A stretch of 64,000 bases of DNA from Tetrahymena elliotti 4EA (GCA_000231825.2 JH720296.1:744001-808000); one strand, 5' to 3'. Shown: positions 49,672-63,290, counted from the first letter of the stretch. The notes: generated by a model from the sequence alone, not told the origin. Numbers and translations: made by a program.

Positions 49672-52600
49672 GTGCTGATAAGCTCATTATTAAAGATAAT
49701 TCTAAAAAAAAATGCTAACATTTCTAAATAAATAATCAGAACAATGTATCAATAATTTTAATTTTAAAAGTAAAACTGGTTAACAAAAATTATTTTTATA
49801 ACAAAAAAAACAAATAATAAAAACTAACCCAACCAAGTCTCATTCACAAACTCAGTACTCACTTTTATAAAATTACTTTCAAACAAACAATATGCAGTCC
49901 TCAAATTTTTATAATATTAATGATAAGCTAGCTCTCTATATAAACCTTCATACTATATAACTTAACTACAAAAAACAATTTGGTTGATATTCCTGAATAA
50001 ATGGCAATAAATTAGTGGGTTTGAAAAGCATACATTAACTCACTTGCAAAATTCTAAAATTTGTAATTATTTTATGAGTTGCTATTAAATAACGACAAAT
50101 AATATAAACAAGAATATGGCGAACAAACCACAGACTCTAAGTTTAGTTCTTTAGCTATATGTAAATATTTAAACTAACCCTTTAAGACAGTTAAATCCTA
50201 CTAATACTTTCAACTACTTCTTAAATTACTTAAATTACGCATATATATTAATAAAAATTATTAAAAAGTATTTCTTTTCCTTTTTATTATGTATTTATAT
50301 ATCAATTCTATCTATGTGTAATCTTTAAAGGACTTATACCAAGTATATCAACTAAGTGCCTCCTTATTTTCTAATACTAAAAATTTATCATCAACTCTTT
50401 TTTTTTTACATTTAATTCAATATAAAACACTTCAATTACTAAAAATCAATCTTAATAAATTTTTATTGGGCGAGTAGCAGAATTTTAAAATTTAAAGTAA
50501 AAATGCTAAATCTTTAAAGATTGTCTTTATTTCGTCTTTTCAGGACAAAATAAACCTTGGTCTACATTTTTTTTCACTTAAATAAATTTGAATAAATATT
50601 TTCGCTTTTTAGTTGTAAATTTTTTAGAAATATGTTATTTGTAATAGATAAAGAAATGAAGTAGGATTTTTATATACAAACACTCACTTTAAATACAATA
50701 AATAAATTTTACTAAACGAATTCACATTTCACGTATTAATTATTTTAAATTCCATCTTCGTTTTTTAAAAAAATTTATGAGCATTATTGGGTATTTGAAT
50801 GTATTTATTTCTTCTATTCTTCTATCCGAAAGAAAGAAAAAAAAATAGGTATGAATAGTTGTGATTAGATAAAATGTATAAAATAAAATTATCACCAGTA
50901 TCAACAATTCTAAATGATAATTTGATTGATTTACATAATCTTACAAAATAATTAAATAGTTACATCAATAAAAAAAATACAAAGAATCTGTAAGAATTTT
51001 AAGGAAATTAGTTTTTATTAGTCAAGCTATTTTATTATTTGATACAGATTTCCCTTTGAAATAAGAATTATGGTAAGAGTTAAAAAAGATATAGATTTTT
51101 TTCATCTAAAGAAAGACATCAGAATACTGATAGAGTTGAATTGTGTCTAACTTCTCACTGATTTCATTAATATTTTATTCCTTTAAGCCAATTATCAAAA
51201 CAAGCAAATATTTTTCAAAATATTATTTATCTGAATCATCTATCTATCTATTTTTCATTTCTATTTATTTAATTGATTTTTCAGGTTTCGTCATTTTTCT
51301 TAATAATTTTGATAAATTATACTTTAACCATTTATTATTTTTGACAGATTAATTTGCTATTTTAGATTTTATTTTGTGAAGATTTTTTTTAAGTTTGAAT
51401 CTAATATAATCTTTGAAAAATATTTTAAGACTCAATAAAAAATTTCAAAAATATTTGCTCCTAGCTACCTTTGATGTGTAAAGTTCTTTTATTTATGTTC
51501 TTTTATATAAAATTAATAAATCTATGTAAATATTTTATATAAAGAGTATATGGGAAGGGCTATCAAGAAGTGTAGATAGATAGAAAGTAAATTTAACATT
51601 ATTTAAACATCAATAAAAACTATCTATATCTTTAATCGAAGTTAAGGGAAAAAGATAGATTGAATTCAAAATATTGTGTTCAACTATAAATATTTAAAAG
51701 ATAAATCAAAAGAGTTTTTAGCTATCTGTTTAAAATTGATTGATTTAGGATATTCATCAGCATGAATGATCAAATTTAGTTCTTATTTAAAAACCTATGC
51801 AAAAGTAGAAAAAGATAAACTAACGTTTAGGAATTAAATTCAATTTACTGCATTGTTTTTATTATATTTTATTTACGTCGAAATAAAAAATTCAAAAAAG
51901 ATTAAAAATTATTTGTAAGCTTTAAATATCCATATGATTATTTGTAATCTTGTTGGCACGTTTTGATGATCAAATTTTTTAAATTCGCGTTCTCTTTCTA
52001 TTGCTAATTTACTTTAAGAATATTTTTATTTTAAATATTTTAAAAACCATTATACAGAATATTACTTAAATTTTTAATCAAAATTTTGTTGATAGGTTAT
52101 TGGATAAAATATTCATTATCAACAAGTAATTAAAAAAATATTCAATCAAATTTAAACTTTAAAGTTACTTCTGATGGAGCAAAATTATATTTTTAATTTA
52201 TTGAATAGCTAGTTAGTTAGTTCTTTATATGACTTGAAGTTATAATTTTGTTAATTTAAGAAGACGACGTACTATGATTTGTTATGACTCTTTGTTTTTA
52301 CATGAAAATAATTAATTATTCGATAACTTCACTATACAACGAAAAGACTAGATAAATTAATCTTGCTACACTTAATTCCATACAAAACATTGAATATTTT
52401 GTTATTAAGACTAATACTTGCTTTCTAAATATAGCAAAAATATGAGAGAATAGTATTTCGCTGCCAATAAGGATCAGGTAAATATTTGGTGGAACATAAA
52501 AGAACTTACTCATTTAAGACTATTAAGCACTTATAACCTTGAAAATTTAAGTATAATAGAAAACTAATATGAATTATTATTATATTAAAAACTGACTAAT

Positions 52601-52972
52601 AAATCATATTATATTTAGATAGTTATTTTTTATGCTCTACTTTTTACTGAATCCTATTCTTCTAGCAGCATTTGATTTAAATTCCAACAATCAATAATTA
52701 TAAGTTAAATTCAAAATTTTTACTTTAAAGGAGTATTTCTAATCTCTTAGATTTGATAAAATATAAGTTGTTAGTCAAAAGGGATTGATCGTCTATTTCA
52801 AGGTTTTAATAATCTCGCTTTTCAACATAACAAAAATATAAATTATATTTGATAAACTTAATTAATAAACAACAAATTAAAAAGAAAATAATCATCTTCA
52901 ACTATTCCTCTTTATAAGAGAACAAAAATTATCTTCATCTCTCAGATATCTATCTCCATCATACACTTCAAA
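49672..52972. other. Intergenic DNA, no firmly supported gene
   Basis: About 3.3 kb of AT-rich DNA. The part from 52310 to 52680 has forward frames with a more protein-like mix (LYNEKTRQINLATLNSIQ, then in another frame FAANKDQVNIWWNIKELTHL), which might be a decayed gene or unspliced exons, but the frame shifts and I could not join them. The reverse ORF 52513-52316 is its shadow. The rest shows nothing. Confidence 0.4.
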
Positions 52973-53431
52973 ATGGGCTGCGCATAATCTTCAAAATCAA
53001 ACAAGTATTCATTAAATAAAAAACAAAACAAATAAATGAAAAATGCCTAAAAACCTGAAAATATCACTTAAGAGTTTGTTTAAAAGGCTAAAATTTAAGG
53101 TATTTCAATTGAAAAAATTATTTAAGCAGAACCTACTCCTTCTGACTTACCTACAAGAGAATATAAAAATAAAACATTTAGTCATCCACATCTATTATAA
53201 AATATTGAAATACTCCACAAACATATGTACCCTAAGCTAAAACCACTAAGTTGCAACAACTTATTTAAAAACAGACAAAGTCTTGGCTTGTGCATACATG
53301 ATCAAAGATCAACAATTGCTTCTCTCTAGCCTCATAAATGTGGTGCTTATTTCAATGAATATTAAGAAACAAACGAATTCGTTGATGAACCTAATGCAAA
53401 AAAGAGCAATTAATAAATAGCAAATTATTGA
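52973..53431 (+). CDS. Small protein starting MGCA, 152 aa, probably N-acylated
   Basis: A single exon of 153 codons, ATG 52973 to TGA 53429-53431. It starts MGCAQSSKSNKYSLNKKQNK, with Gly2-Cys3 and a Lys-rich lead, fitting dual myristoyl and palmitoyl anchoring. No domain is recognised in the remainder (ITQEFVQKAKIQGISIEKII; LPTREYKNKTFSHPHL). The first codons and their surroundings (AAAATGGGCTGCG, then TAATCT.CAAAA) match those of the gene at 55673, which suggests paralogy. A forward ORF starting at 53043 in another frame is a shadow. Confidence 0.75.
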
Positions 53432-55672
53432 TTGAAAAGCTAAAAAAGAATGGATATCTTTTTTCTTTAGAATTATTTATTAAAAATATCTATTTAAAAA
53501 GCGGAATATTAATAAGAAATTTTTCAATTGATCAATCAAAACCAAAAAAAAATTCAATTAACTATCAAAATATTATCATCACATACTAACAATCTACTCC
53601 TATGAATTTCATTTCCTCCACTATCTCATCCTCTCACATATTCATTTCCACCCTTCCTCCCTTACTAACAAAAATATTAATAATTTATTAACTTAATAAT
53701 TTAAAATTAAAACTATACCATACATACATATTGATAGAAAATTTTGATATTGTAATATATATAAAAATACCAAGTAAGCTTCAAAATATTAAGATAATTA
53801 GTTTAAAACCATATCTTACCTAATCTATAAGAAATTAAAAAAATATTTATAATACACTTTACTTCAAAGAATATTATTCACTAAAATTAAGCATATTTTT
53901 AATATTATGTAAATACTATCTTTCTTTTCTTTTAAATTTATCTGTAATAACGTGTTTTCTTAAAATACTTCATTTAATCACAAGAAACTGAACGCTTTTT
54001 AAAATTCCCTTTTTTTATTTATTTTGTTTTAAAGGATTATTTAAAATTAACGCAAATTAATAAAATTTCCCACACTAATTTAAGATTACAATTTTGTAAC
54101 TCAATTTTATCTGATCATAAAATTGAATATTTAAGTATTTTATTTCTTGAACATAAACTCTTTATTATAATAAAGCTCCTTATTTAATTTTATCCTCTAC
54201 ACTATTTCAAAATATCACCCATTAAACAGGTATTTTTATATAATATTTTTTTGAATTTACTAAATAAATTGTCCCAAAATTAGTATCAATTTTCTTAGCA
54301 AAACCAATTGCAAAAGGATACTTTTATATTGTAATCTATATGATTTGTTTCTTTTTTAGATGAAGCAGCAATCAGTATATTTATTTTTGCAATTGCAAAA
54401 TATTAATTAATTTTTTTTCTTTTTATGATGAAAATTATATCCTGAAGAAAACAAATTTTGAGGAATTCTGAAATAGATATTAACAGTAAAGAAATTTAAT
54501 TGAATTTTCATAATAAAAATTAAATGGTTGATCTATTTTATAATAGATAGTTCAAAAATACCTAGAAAACATTTTAACCTCCAACTACCCTTTATCAAGA
54601 ATGTTAGGTTAAACATGATGTATCTGATTAAAAATATAATTTTTTTATTATCTTCAATATTTGTGCAATAGCAATGATGACTTAAACACTTAGTATAAAG
54701 AAAAGTAATTATTCTATCTTGATTTTAGACTATGAAAATATAAGGTAAATTAATAACTAGTTTTTAAACTTGAAATCATTGAAACTCAAATTTTGAAATT
54801 TATTTAAAATGTATTTTTTCATGTTTCACTTAAAATAGCTGTATTAAAGCCCCTTTAATATTTTTAAGTTTCTTTTTTGGTGTTCTTTATACAAGGTAAC
54901 AAACTAGCTTAAGGATCTTTTTTTCTTATCACAATATATAAAAAGACTTTACCTCTAAAGAAATACAGTAAACTAAATATACTAATTGTACTATAAATAA
55001 ATCTTCAATACCAAACAAATATTTTTTCTTTAGATAGGTTAAGAGTCTGCTATCAAAAAAATATGAAATACATTTTATTTAAAATTCATTTTATTTATAT
55101 TTTTTTAGATCGAGATTAAACCATTTTGTATTTAAAAGGTATTGTTTAAATAAGGAATTAAGAAGAAGACAAGAGATTTTCAATAAATATAGTACAATTC
55201 AAAATGTTAGAATACTGAATAAGTTTTAGAGTGAAAATACATTAAAATATACAATAGATAATAAATATAAAGGAATATGAAAGGAAACTCCATGTAATTG
55301 CATGTATGTAGAAAATTTTGGTAAAGATTTACATCTAATTAGAAACTAGTGAAATTTAATTAAATTAGAAAGAGTGAAAGGACAAACAATACCATAAAAA
55401 ATGATTAATAATTTAAAATTTTTTTAGCCTTATACTTGACAGTAATATTATAATAATTTGATTGATCTTTAATCACTTCTAATTTATTTTTATAAAAGCT
55501 TTATCAAAATTCATAATGCATATTAAATATAAACAAAAAATAAATCAACTATTCAAAAGTAAAAATCAATTCCAAACATAAATTACAAAATCCTAAGCCA
55601 ACTGCAATAGCTAATAAATAGCTCGAGAAATACTTGCATACATTAAATAAAATAACACAAACATTCATATAA
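53432..55672. other. Intergenic DNA, no supported gene
   Basis: AT-rich spacer between the MGCA and MGCV genes. A short C/T-rich, less AT-extreme patch occurs at 53590-53660 (CCTCCACTATCTCATCCTC), perhaps part of a 3' UTR. No coding pattern was accepted. Confidence 0.45.
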
Positions 55673-56239
55673 ATGGGCTGCGTCTAATCTGCAAAAGGTA
55701 ACATTAAACTTAATAAAAGAAATATCCCTGAGGCTCTGAGCCACTACAACATCTCAGATAAAAAATTAGTTAAGATTTACTAAAAATACTGTCAACAAAA
55801 TGGAGTCATTGTTAGAGATATCGCTGCTCCTGAAGAATAAAATAACTTCAGCTCCATTTTTTCTAATGAAGATTGCATGAAAAGATAATAAATTGAAAAC
55901 ATTGTTGCTCCTTCATATAACTACAGCAAGGCTGCTGCTAAATATAATAATAGTTCTAACAACATTAAAGAAAATCAATAAAATAATTTCTCTTAAAACA
56001 ATATTTATGCTGATTCAGTTAGAAAAGTCAATAATGAATCATCTTAATAATTAATTTCAAATAAAATCATTCAAAACAATAAAATGAATAATAATTATGT
56101 TTTTCCTAACGAATCAGAAATAAATTCCTTCCATGAAAACCCAAAAATCATCAGAAACCTTCACTTAAATAAACTCTATCTCAAAAGAAAAATATAAATT
56201 CATAATGACAGATTTATTGTCTAACAAGGATGTGCTTGA
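55673..56239 (+). CDS. Small protein starting MGCV, 188 aa, probably N-acylated
   Basis: A single exon of 189 codons, ATG 55673 to TGA 56237-56239. It begins MGCVQSAKGNIKLNKRNIPE, closely like MGCAQSSKSN of the gene at 52973, again with Gly2-Cys3 for myristoylation and palmitoylation and basic residues behind. The middle is Asn/Gln-rich (NNSSNNIKENQQNNFSQNN), and the C terminus is basic, LKRKIQIHNDRFIVQQGCA. No known domain is seen. A strong inverted repeat lies about 120 nt downstream of the stop. Confidence 0.78.
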
Positions 56240-56360
56240 TTGAAATCTATCAATCAAAGAAAAATCTGTTATTTAAATTTATTTAATAAATATATTAAAA
56301 ATGATCTCACAAATAAACTGCCATAGAAATAAGATAGTAATTATTTATTTCATGGCTTTT

Positions 56361-56489
56361 CTTAGTAATAGAAAGTAAGCTTACACCCTCGATTTTGCAT
56401 CTCTTAGTTAAAAAAATAAAAATATAAAAACTCTTTCAATTTTTTGCTGTCAAAATCGAGGATTCCAATGAGCTTTCAGTATTACTAAG
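56361..56489. repeat. Long inverted repeat (hairpin), arms about 38 nt, loop 53 nt
   Basis: The left arm 56361-56397 starts CTTAGTAATAGAAAG and ends CCTCGATTTTG. The right arm 56451-56489 reads CAAAATCGAGG, then CTTTCAGTATTACTAAG. Three paired blocks (10-11 nt, 5 nt, 11 nt) are separated by a mismatched middle. The CCTCGATTTTG block is GC-richer than its surroundings. It could be a structured RNA in the 3' region of the MGCV gene, a small non-autonomous transposon, or a chance palindrome; the length argues against chance. Confidence 0.7.
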
Positions 56490-59160
56490 CAAAATAATTT
56501 TAAAATAAAAGCTAAAAAAGACTAATAATACTTCCTATAATAAAAACTAACTAACTAAAAACTAATTCTTAATTTATTAATTAATATAGACAACATACAT
56601 ATATATAAAACTCTTCCCTACTACATACTCTACTTTTCTTACACTTACTATTTTAAATTGATTCTATATAATTATTGTATATATCAAAATTTTTGATCAT
56701 CTTTTTATTTTCATATTTGTACTTATTCTCCTAAATAAACTTACTAAACAACTAACTTACTAAAATCCCTCAATTAAAATAAATTTTTAGATAAATTAAT
56801 TTAAATTAAACTTCAACATTCTGTTTACCTCGAAAACAGCAATTTACAAATAGGATAACAGCATATTACAATTTAAATTAAATCAAAATTGATTACTTTA
56901 AATGAAAAAACATACAAAAGATTATTAAAGATCCTAGAAAACTCCATCTCTCATAAACAATTGCTTACTTTAATATTATGTTTGAAATAATTCATCAGAA
57001 TAAAATACTAAATATCAGAAGGTAAATTAATTTTCAAATTTAATCTTTAAAGCATAACTAAAATGATAGATAAGTTTCTTAAATAAAAATATTGGTTCCT
57101 TATAGGATCTTTTAAAAACTTTTATTTTATATAAAACTAGCATCTAATCCTTCTAATGCGATCCAAATTAAAGTTAAAATACTAGTATTGTTGCCTAATT
57201 TGAAAGGTAGAAAAGTTTTTGATATTTAATAATAGTAGACCTGAATTTACCCTTCCTTACTATTAATCTAATCTTTAAATAAAATTAACGTAAATAATTT
57301 GCTAGGCATTTCTTGTATAGAATAAAAATATTAAAATAAAAATACTTAAGACCTCTTCACAAAAATAGATTTTAATACTTGTGAATAACTTAGTGGCGAA
57401 AATTAAACATATTTAAATCAAAGAAAACAACCAAACTTCAAATTTATTTACTTTTTACTGCTTTTCCAAATTCAAGCATTTAACTGTTTAAAAAACAGAA
57501 GAAATAACTTTTTCTTTTTAATTTATTTTTATATACAAATACCTTTTATTTTAAATATTTTCTTCTTATTTATACCAGTAAAATGTATTGCTTAATCATA
57601 CATTTTTAGATTAAGTTTATAAATTTTATTGTTGAACTCAGTTTATCTATGAAGTAAGAGCAAATAATTCACAGGAAAGGAGTATTAGTATGTTGTAATA
57701 GTTTTGTCATATACAAGATTGTAATCTGTAAATAGAGATTAAAAATTTGATCTAAGCAAAGTTAAATAAATAATTTATGCTTTATTGATAAAGAATTAAC
57801 ATGATTTAAAATATCTTTTGAGTTGTCTAATTCAATCAATTTAATGATTACTTTTATAAAATTTTTAAAATTTAAACTTTCTACTATAAGATTTTTATGA
57901 TAGATTTTTTCATTCTATACTTTTGCAATTAAAAATAATTCTTTGTTGTTAATCTAATCTTTAAATTCTATCATTCCATCAAAATTATTATTTTATTTTT
58001 TTTTATTATTCTCAACAAAATCAAAATTAACAAAAATTATTTTTTTTGAAATCTGTTAATTTTAATTTTTTTTTTAATTTTAAATTTTAATTTTTTCATG
58101 AATTTTAATTAAAACATTTTGTTTTTATGATATTAAAAGAAAAAACATCGAAATTAAAAATATTCTTCTTTTAATCAAAATTTCTTTCTACCTAAAATTT
58201 TTCATCTAGCATATAGAAAAAGTATTAGATTATTATTTGATTAACTATCTCAAAGTGAAATATTCTTTTTTGATTAATTGCAACTTTATTTTCAGGCCTT
58301 ACATTTAATTAAATCTGTTTATATATTTACTATTTAATTGAGAATCCTTTATTAGGGATACATTCGTAACTAGCCTATCTTATCTATCTATATTCTTCAA
58401 GTTTTTATAAGAAGATTTATTTATTAATACTTTGAAATTTTGTAGCAGAAGTAAAATTTGTGGCTCAAATAAATTATAAAAGACTCAATCAGACAAAATA
58501 CTGGACTAATATGACAGACAACTTTCATGAATAACTAAAACAAAAGAAATTTTTAAAAATTTATTTTAAACAAAAAAATGTATTAAGAAATGAAAGATTT
58601 AAAACTAAGATTGTCAAAATTGTTAAGAAATTCTAATTTTATGTAAAAGGAGACATTATATCAATAGGATAGATTAATACTTTCATAGCTACTTAGTTAT
58701 GAAAAAGATTATTTTCAAAGAGCTATTAAACTTTTGTGTGTCCTAAATAAAAAAATTAATAATTTAATTAATAAATAAATAATTGAAAACAAAGAATCCG
58801 CCTTTTTATCGTATCTATATATTATTAATGAAATAAAATAAAATAAAATTAGTGATTGTTATTAATATCATGATTATTTGAATTTATTTAAGATTCAATA
58901 AGACTTAACTATTAAATATCTCTTCTAATCTGCTAATAGAAATTTTGTTAAAAAATAAGATTAAATTTTTCTAATATTTATTTATTTAATTGCATTTATT
59001 CATTAAAGAAACATTCAACTAACTATCATCTAACTATAACTGAGTCAGTCTGTTTTTACAAACTCAAAGCATGAACACTCACTCTCGCCTTCACTAATAG
59101 TGCCTTTAGATTTTCTTAATTACATAGAAGAATACACCGATAAATAGAAAAAAAAGAGAA

Positions 59161-59275
59161 GGATGGATGAATGAATGAGTGAATTTTTAGATATTTATTT
59201 GTTAAAAATTTGCTTCTGATTGAATGATTGATAGATAGATCAATGAATGAATCAATGAATTAATCCTCTTTATTT
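59161..59275. repeat. Imperfect tetranucleotide repeats (GGAT/GAAT/GATT/GATA)
   Basis: GGATGGATGAATGAATGAGT is followed by GATTGAATGATTGATAGATA and GATCAATGAATGAATCAATG. This is an ordinary interrupted microsatellite in intergenic DNA. Confidence 0.8.
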
Positions 59276-59620
59276 GAATTGAAATAGTTATTTTTTATAT
59301 GTCAATTTCTTTCACTATTAATAAGAAAAATTTGAAAAGAAAGAAATTTTGAAGATAAAAAATAATTAACAAATAAAACAGAATTACAAAGGAAATTAAA
59401 TAAATAAAAGGATTATTAAAACAAGCAGTTTTTATAGAAATGGATAAGGACACTATTGCTACCTATAAGAGTAAAAATTTTAAATCAAACATTTTTTCTT
59501 ATTCAAGTTACCATCTTGATTTTAAAGCAGTTTAGTGCTCAATTTTAGAAATATTTTATTCTTTCATTTTTATAAAAATATCTTAAATTTTGTTTTTTCG
59601 GTTTTCATCAAAAAGCAATT

Positions 59621-61102
59621 ATGATAAATCTTGAAATAAGAGAAGCAATTATTTTAAAATATGATTGTAATTATTTTTAACATTTAATTTAAATAGTCGT
59701 CTTAGTCGGAGATACTAGCGTTGGAAAGACTCATTTATTGAAGAGGTATTTGATAAACTGAAATTTTAAAAATTATTTGATATCAATACAAAGAGATATA
59801 TTTAAGCAATAGAAAGAAATCTATCATCAAATCCAAATAAATCAACCAATTTAAAATAAAATAATTAGAATTATTATCTAATAGTAGGAATATAAAATTT
59901 ATTTTAATAACATATTTATTGTTTTTGTTTAAATCTCGAATTATCCATTTTCTTTCCAACTGAAGAAGTCTTATCAATTTAATCATTTAAAAATAGATAC
60001 TCTAAAAATGAATTACCTAAAAACTCTGCCCCAACCATCGGTGTTGAATTTGGCACTAAAGAAGTCGTACTTAAGGATGGTACTAAGGTTAAAGCATAAA
60101 TTTGGGATACAGGTAATTTAATATAAATTTGAATTTAATATTATTCATTAAACAAATGTAAATAATATTTTATTTAATTAATAGCTGGATAAGAAAGATA
60201 TAGAGGAATCTTAAGTCTGTAAAAATTATTGAAATTATTATTTTTTATTATCCTTTTTATATTGATTTTATTTGAAGTTGAAGATTTAGTTGTTTTCAAA
60301 GTTAAAATTTATATTTGCAATTATCAGAAAAAAAAAGATATTCAAAGTCATCATCAAACAAATTAAAACCAATTATGAATTTGTTTTCATTCGTCCAGTA
60401 TATTTAATTACTAATCAATAAAACATACAAACAATAAAATCATTCTCCAATTAAGGCAGCATCTTCTCTTCAAAATTTTATTTCATAATTTTTTATTAAA
60501 ATCTCCTTATAAATTTAAAATAAAGCCATTTCAGAAGAGCCGTTGGTGCTTTGCTTGTTTATGATATCACTAAGGAAAAAACATACAATTCCATAATGAA
60601 ATGGATGGAAGATTTGAAGTATTTAGCTGACCCAGATATTGTTATTATGCTTGTAGGAAATAAACTTGATTTAGTAACAAAGAACCAAGAAAATCGTAAA
60701 GTTTCAATCGCTGAAGCTTCATAATTTGCTCTTGATAATAAACTTATTTTTAAAGAAACATCTGCTGTATTAGGAACAAATATTAAGGAAGTCTTTGAGT
60801 AACTCCTTTAAGGTAAATAATTTAAAATAAAAGATAAAGCAAAAAAAATGAACTCTATTAAAAAGCAAAAGCAAGTTTGATAATTGAATTTCCAAAATGG
60901 ACAGCAAATATTAAATTGCTGAAGCATCATTTTTAATCATTTATTTGTTTAGCAATTTTTGTTTCAAGCACAATTAAATGATTTTTTATAAAAAATAGAA
61001 ATATACAATTAAAAGAAAAAGAATCCCTAACCTTAGGTGCCTATTACTAATATACAAAATTTATCAAGTACTTAGAGACAAAATGATGAATGCTCTTGCT
61101 GA
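59621..61102 (+). CDS. Rab-family small GTPase (Rab11-like), six exons, 211 aa
   Basis: Exons 59621-59666, 59697-59745, 59997-60112, 60185-60218, 60526-60812 and 60999-61102 join in phase to 636 nt. The protein opens MINLEIREAIILKYD and carries all G motifs: G1 VLVGDTSVGKTHLLKR, switch I APTIGVEFGTK, G3 KAQIWDTAGQERYR, G4 MLVGNKLDL and G5 ETSAVLGTN. The tail ends STQRQNDECSC, a CxC motif for double geranylgeranylation by Rab GGTase. TIGVEF, KAQIWDTAGQERYR, AVGALLVYDI and IVIMLVGNK are typical of the Rab11 group, so recycling-endosome or contractile-vacuole traffic is a fair guess. The first exon is inferred from splice phase and frame. Confidence 0.92.
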
Positions 61103-63159
61103 TATAGATTATTATAACTACAAGAAAAAAGAATAAACTTCTTTTCTCATTATAATATAATAGAAAATAATCTATTGTTAGAATTAGCAAAAAATAAAAT
61201 TATTGCAATTTTAATACTTTCTAAAACACACAATTATATAAATATTAAAATAACTAGTCAATATTAATTGTACTATATGCCTTAAACTCAGCACTCTTTC
61301 TTTTCTTATTAGCAATTAAATAACAAAATAGTAACATAAGCAATCAAGCTACCAGGCTTGAGACTATATTCTTTCACTTTTTGCTAATTATTAAAGCATT
61401 TTGGTTAATATTTTTAGTTGCTTACTTTGAATAATACAAGAAATTAATCCTAATTGAATAAGATAGTATCAATTTGTATAATTTCTTATATTTTGTATAC
61501 TTGTATTGCCTAATTTTATAGATATAAACTAAAATAGAGTAAATAAGTAGTGACAATATTCTTCTTTCTTCTTTTTCATTTGTAAAAAATTTTTTTTAAC
61601 TTAGTTTATATCTGTTTGAAGTACACTATTCAAGATTAAACTATGTATTATTCAAATATAATTCAAAAGAAATTGCCGATCTAAATATCTTCGTAAATCA
61701 TGAATTTGTAATAATCTGCATAAAACCTTAAGCACCTTTTTGGAATACCTAATTTTTTTATAAAGACAAAAGTTAATCCTATTGAAATGTTTATTATTTA
61801 ATTTATTATTTTTTCTACCCACAAAGTCTTTTTAATTATATTTAATAAGCTCTATATATAGAGTAGATATATCATAAAAAATATATCTGTTCAAAATTTT
61901 AGTTTTCTTTCTAAAGGATACCTCTTGTTTATAAATTATTCAAAAAATTTGATCATTACCAAAGATTTTAAATACATCTGATAAAAGAAAGGATAAGCAT
62001 TTTTACAATTCCCTCATATAAAATTTTTTAATTTTTAGTAGTAAGCTATTTTGAATAAAAGATTTTAAATAAATTAATATAGGTTAGATTTTTGAGAGTA
62101 AATGCTAATATCATAAAAAAAATAATAATTAACTTAAGCAAAGGCAAATCTTTTGACCACAAAATAATAATCAGAAAATAAATATTTGAATTTTGTATTA
62201 TTTGTGTCATTGATTAATTTTGGGAGAAAATATATTAAAATTAAAAAAAATAAAACCCCTCTTTGATTCCACCTTTTTTATTGCTTTATTGAATCAAGCT
62301 TGAGAGACTGAAAAATTTGTTCTCTTGTTTAATAACTTATGCTAATACATTTATTTTAGTTTCAAAGAAATAGACAATTTTTTTTCTCATAATTTCGGAT
62401 TTTTATTTAGTCAGTAGAAAAGAAAGGAATTAGATTTTTATTTTTGCTCAGTTCTAGCTTTAAAGTAAAGTATGATTCTAATAATTTTACTACTGTTGAT
62501 TCTTGTAAATTTAATATCAATTATATTAATTTTCTTAATGAAGATGCTAATGCTGACTGATTACTAACTCAACATCAAAAAATTAATTTATAGATTACAA
62601 AATTTTTTATTGATTGGAAAATAAACTTAGAATATATAGAAAAAATTTAACATTAAAATCTATAGCAAATTAAAATCAAGGGAGTTAGAAAATATCTGTT
62701 TAGAATCCCTTAACATAATTATAGTTTATACTTATGGACTAAATTAATTAAAAAACTTAATCTTACTTAAGAAGTTAATTTTAACGATTATAAAAATTTT
62801 ACTTGTCTAATAATTTTATAATTGATAATAATATATCAATTCAAAATATTTGAATAAATTAGTTGTGCTTTTGGTTAAATTTTTTAAATTACTGAAAAAA
62901 TAAAATTGAAAAAAAAAAGGTTTTTCTTATAGTCTTATTTTTACATTAAAATAATGAGGAAACTTCTAAGAACAATTAGCATAGTATTAATTTAATATAA
63001 TTACATTCATTTAAAACATTATTTTTTAATTAATTACCATTAAAATTTGGTAGGAATTTGGATAAATTATATTATAATGCATATTAAATTATATGCATTC
63101 GATTATTAATTATTAATAACAGTCTAGATTAAATCAGTTTACATCACCTAATTTTGTAA

Positions 63160-63290
63160 TGATCGATTTATTTCGTAAACGTTCATCTGATGGAATTGAC
63201 AAAAGTGTGTCTGACAAATCTTTTAATGAATTAATAATAATTTGAAATGGGCTATGTCAATCTTGGACTGACACCTTCGGAACAATGAAA
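63160..63290 (+). other. Island of lower AT content; possible exon or small RNA
   Basis: In a region of nearly pure A/T, this 130 nt has balanced composition. One frame reads MIDLFRKRSSDGIDKSVSDK then SFNELIII and TGA (start 63162). A second, 63247-63288, reads MGYVNLGLTPSEQ and TGA. It also holds TCTGATGGA and TGTCTGACA, which resemble D'/C' and D boxes of C/D snoRNAs, but a clear C box and a terminal stem are missing. I cannot decide between an exon, a small RNA and a remnant. Confidence 0.25.

Larger units (their letters stand above)
56240..59620. other. Intergenic DNA with hairpin and tetranucleotide repeats
   Basis: This holds the hairpin at 56361-56489 and the GAAT/GATA-type repeats at 59161-59275, both listed separately. 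Otherwise it is AT-rich DNA with no gene I can support. The last few hundred bases should contain the Rab promoter. Confidence 0.45.

Noticed and set aside
52310..52680. Possible gene with protein-like segments in two frames
   Set aside because: I could not connect the segments with valid splice sites or phase, and no domain was recognised.
53043..53240. Forward ORF beginning MPKNLKISLK
   Set aside because: It is a shifted frame of the MGCA gene, which is open from 52973 to 53431 in ciliate code.
63247..63288. Thirteen-residue ORF MGYVNLGLTPSEQ as a fifth MG protein
   Set aside because: Too short, and it lacks Cys next to Gly2; there is no evidence of translation.
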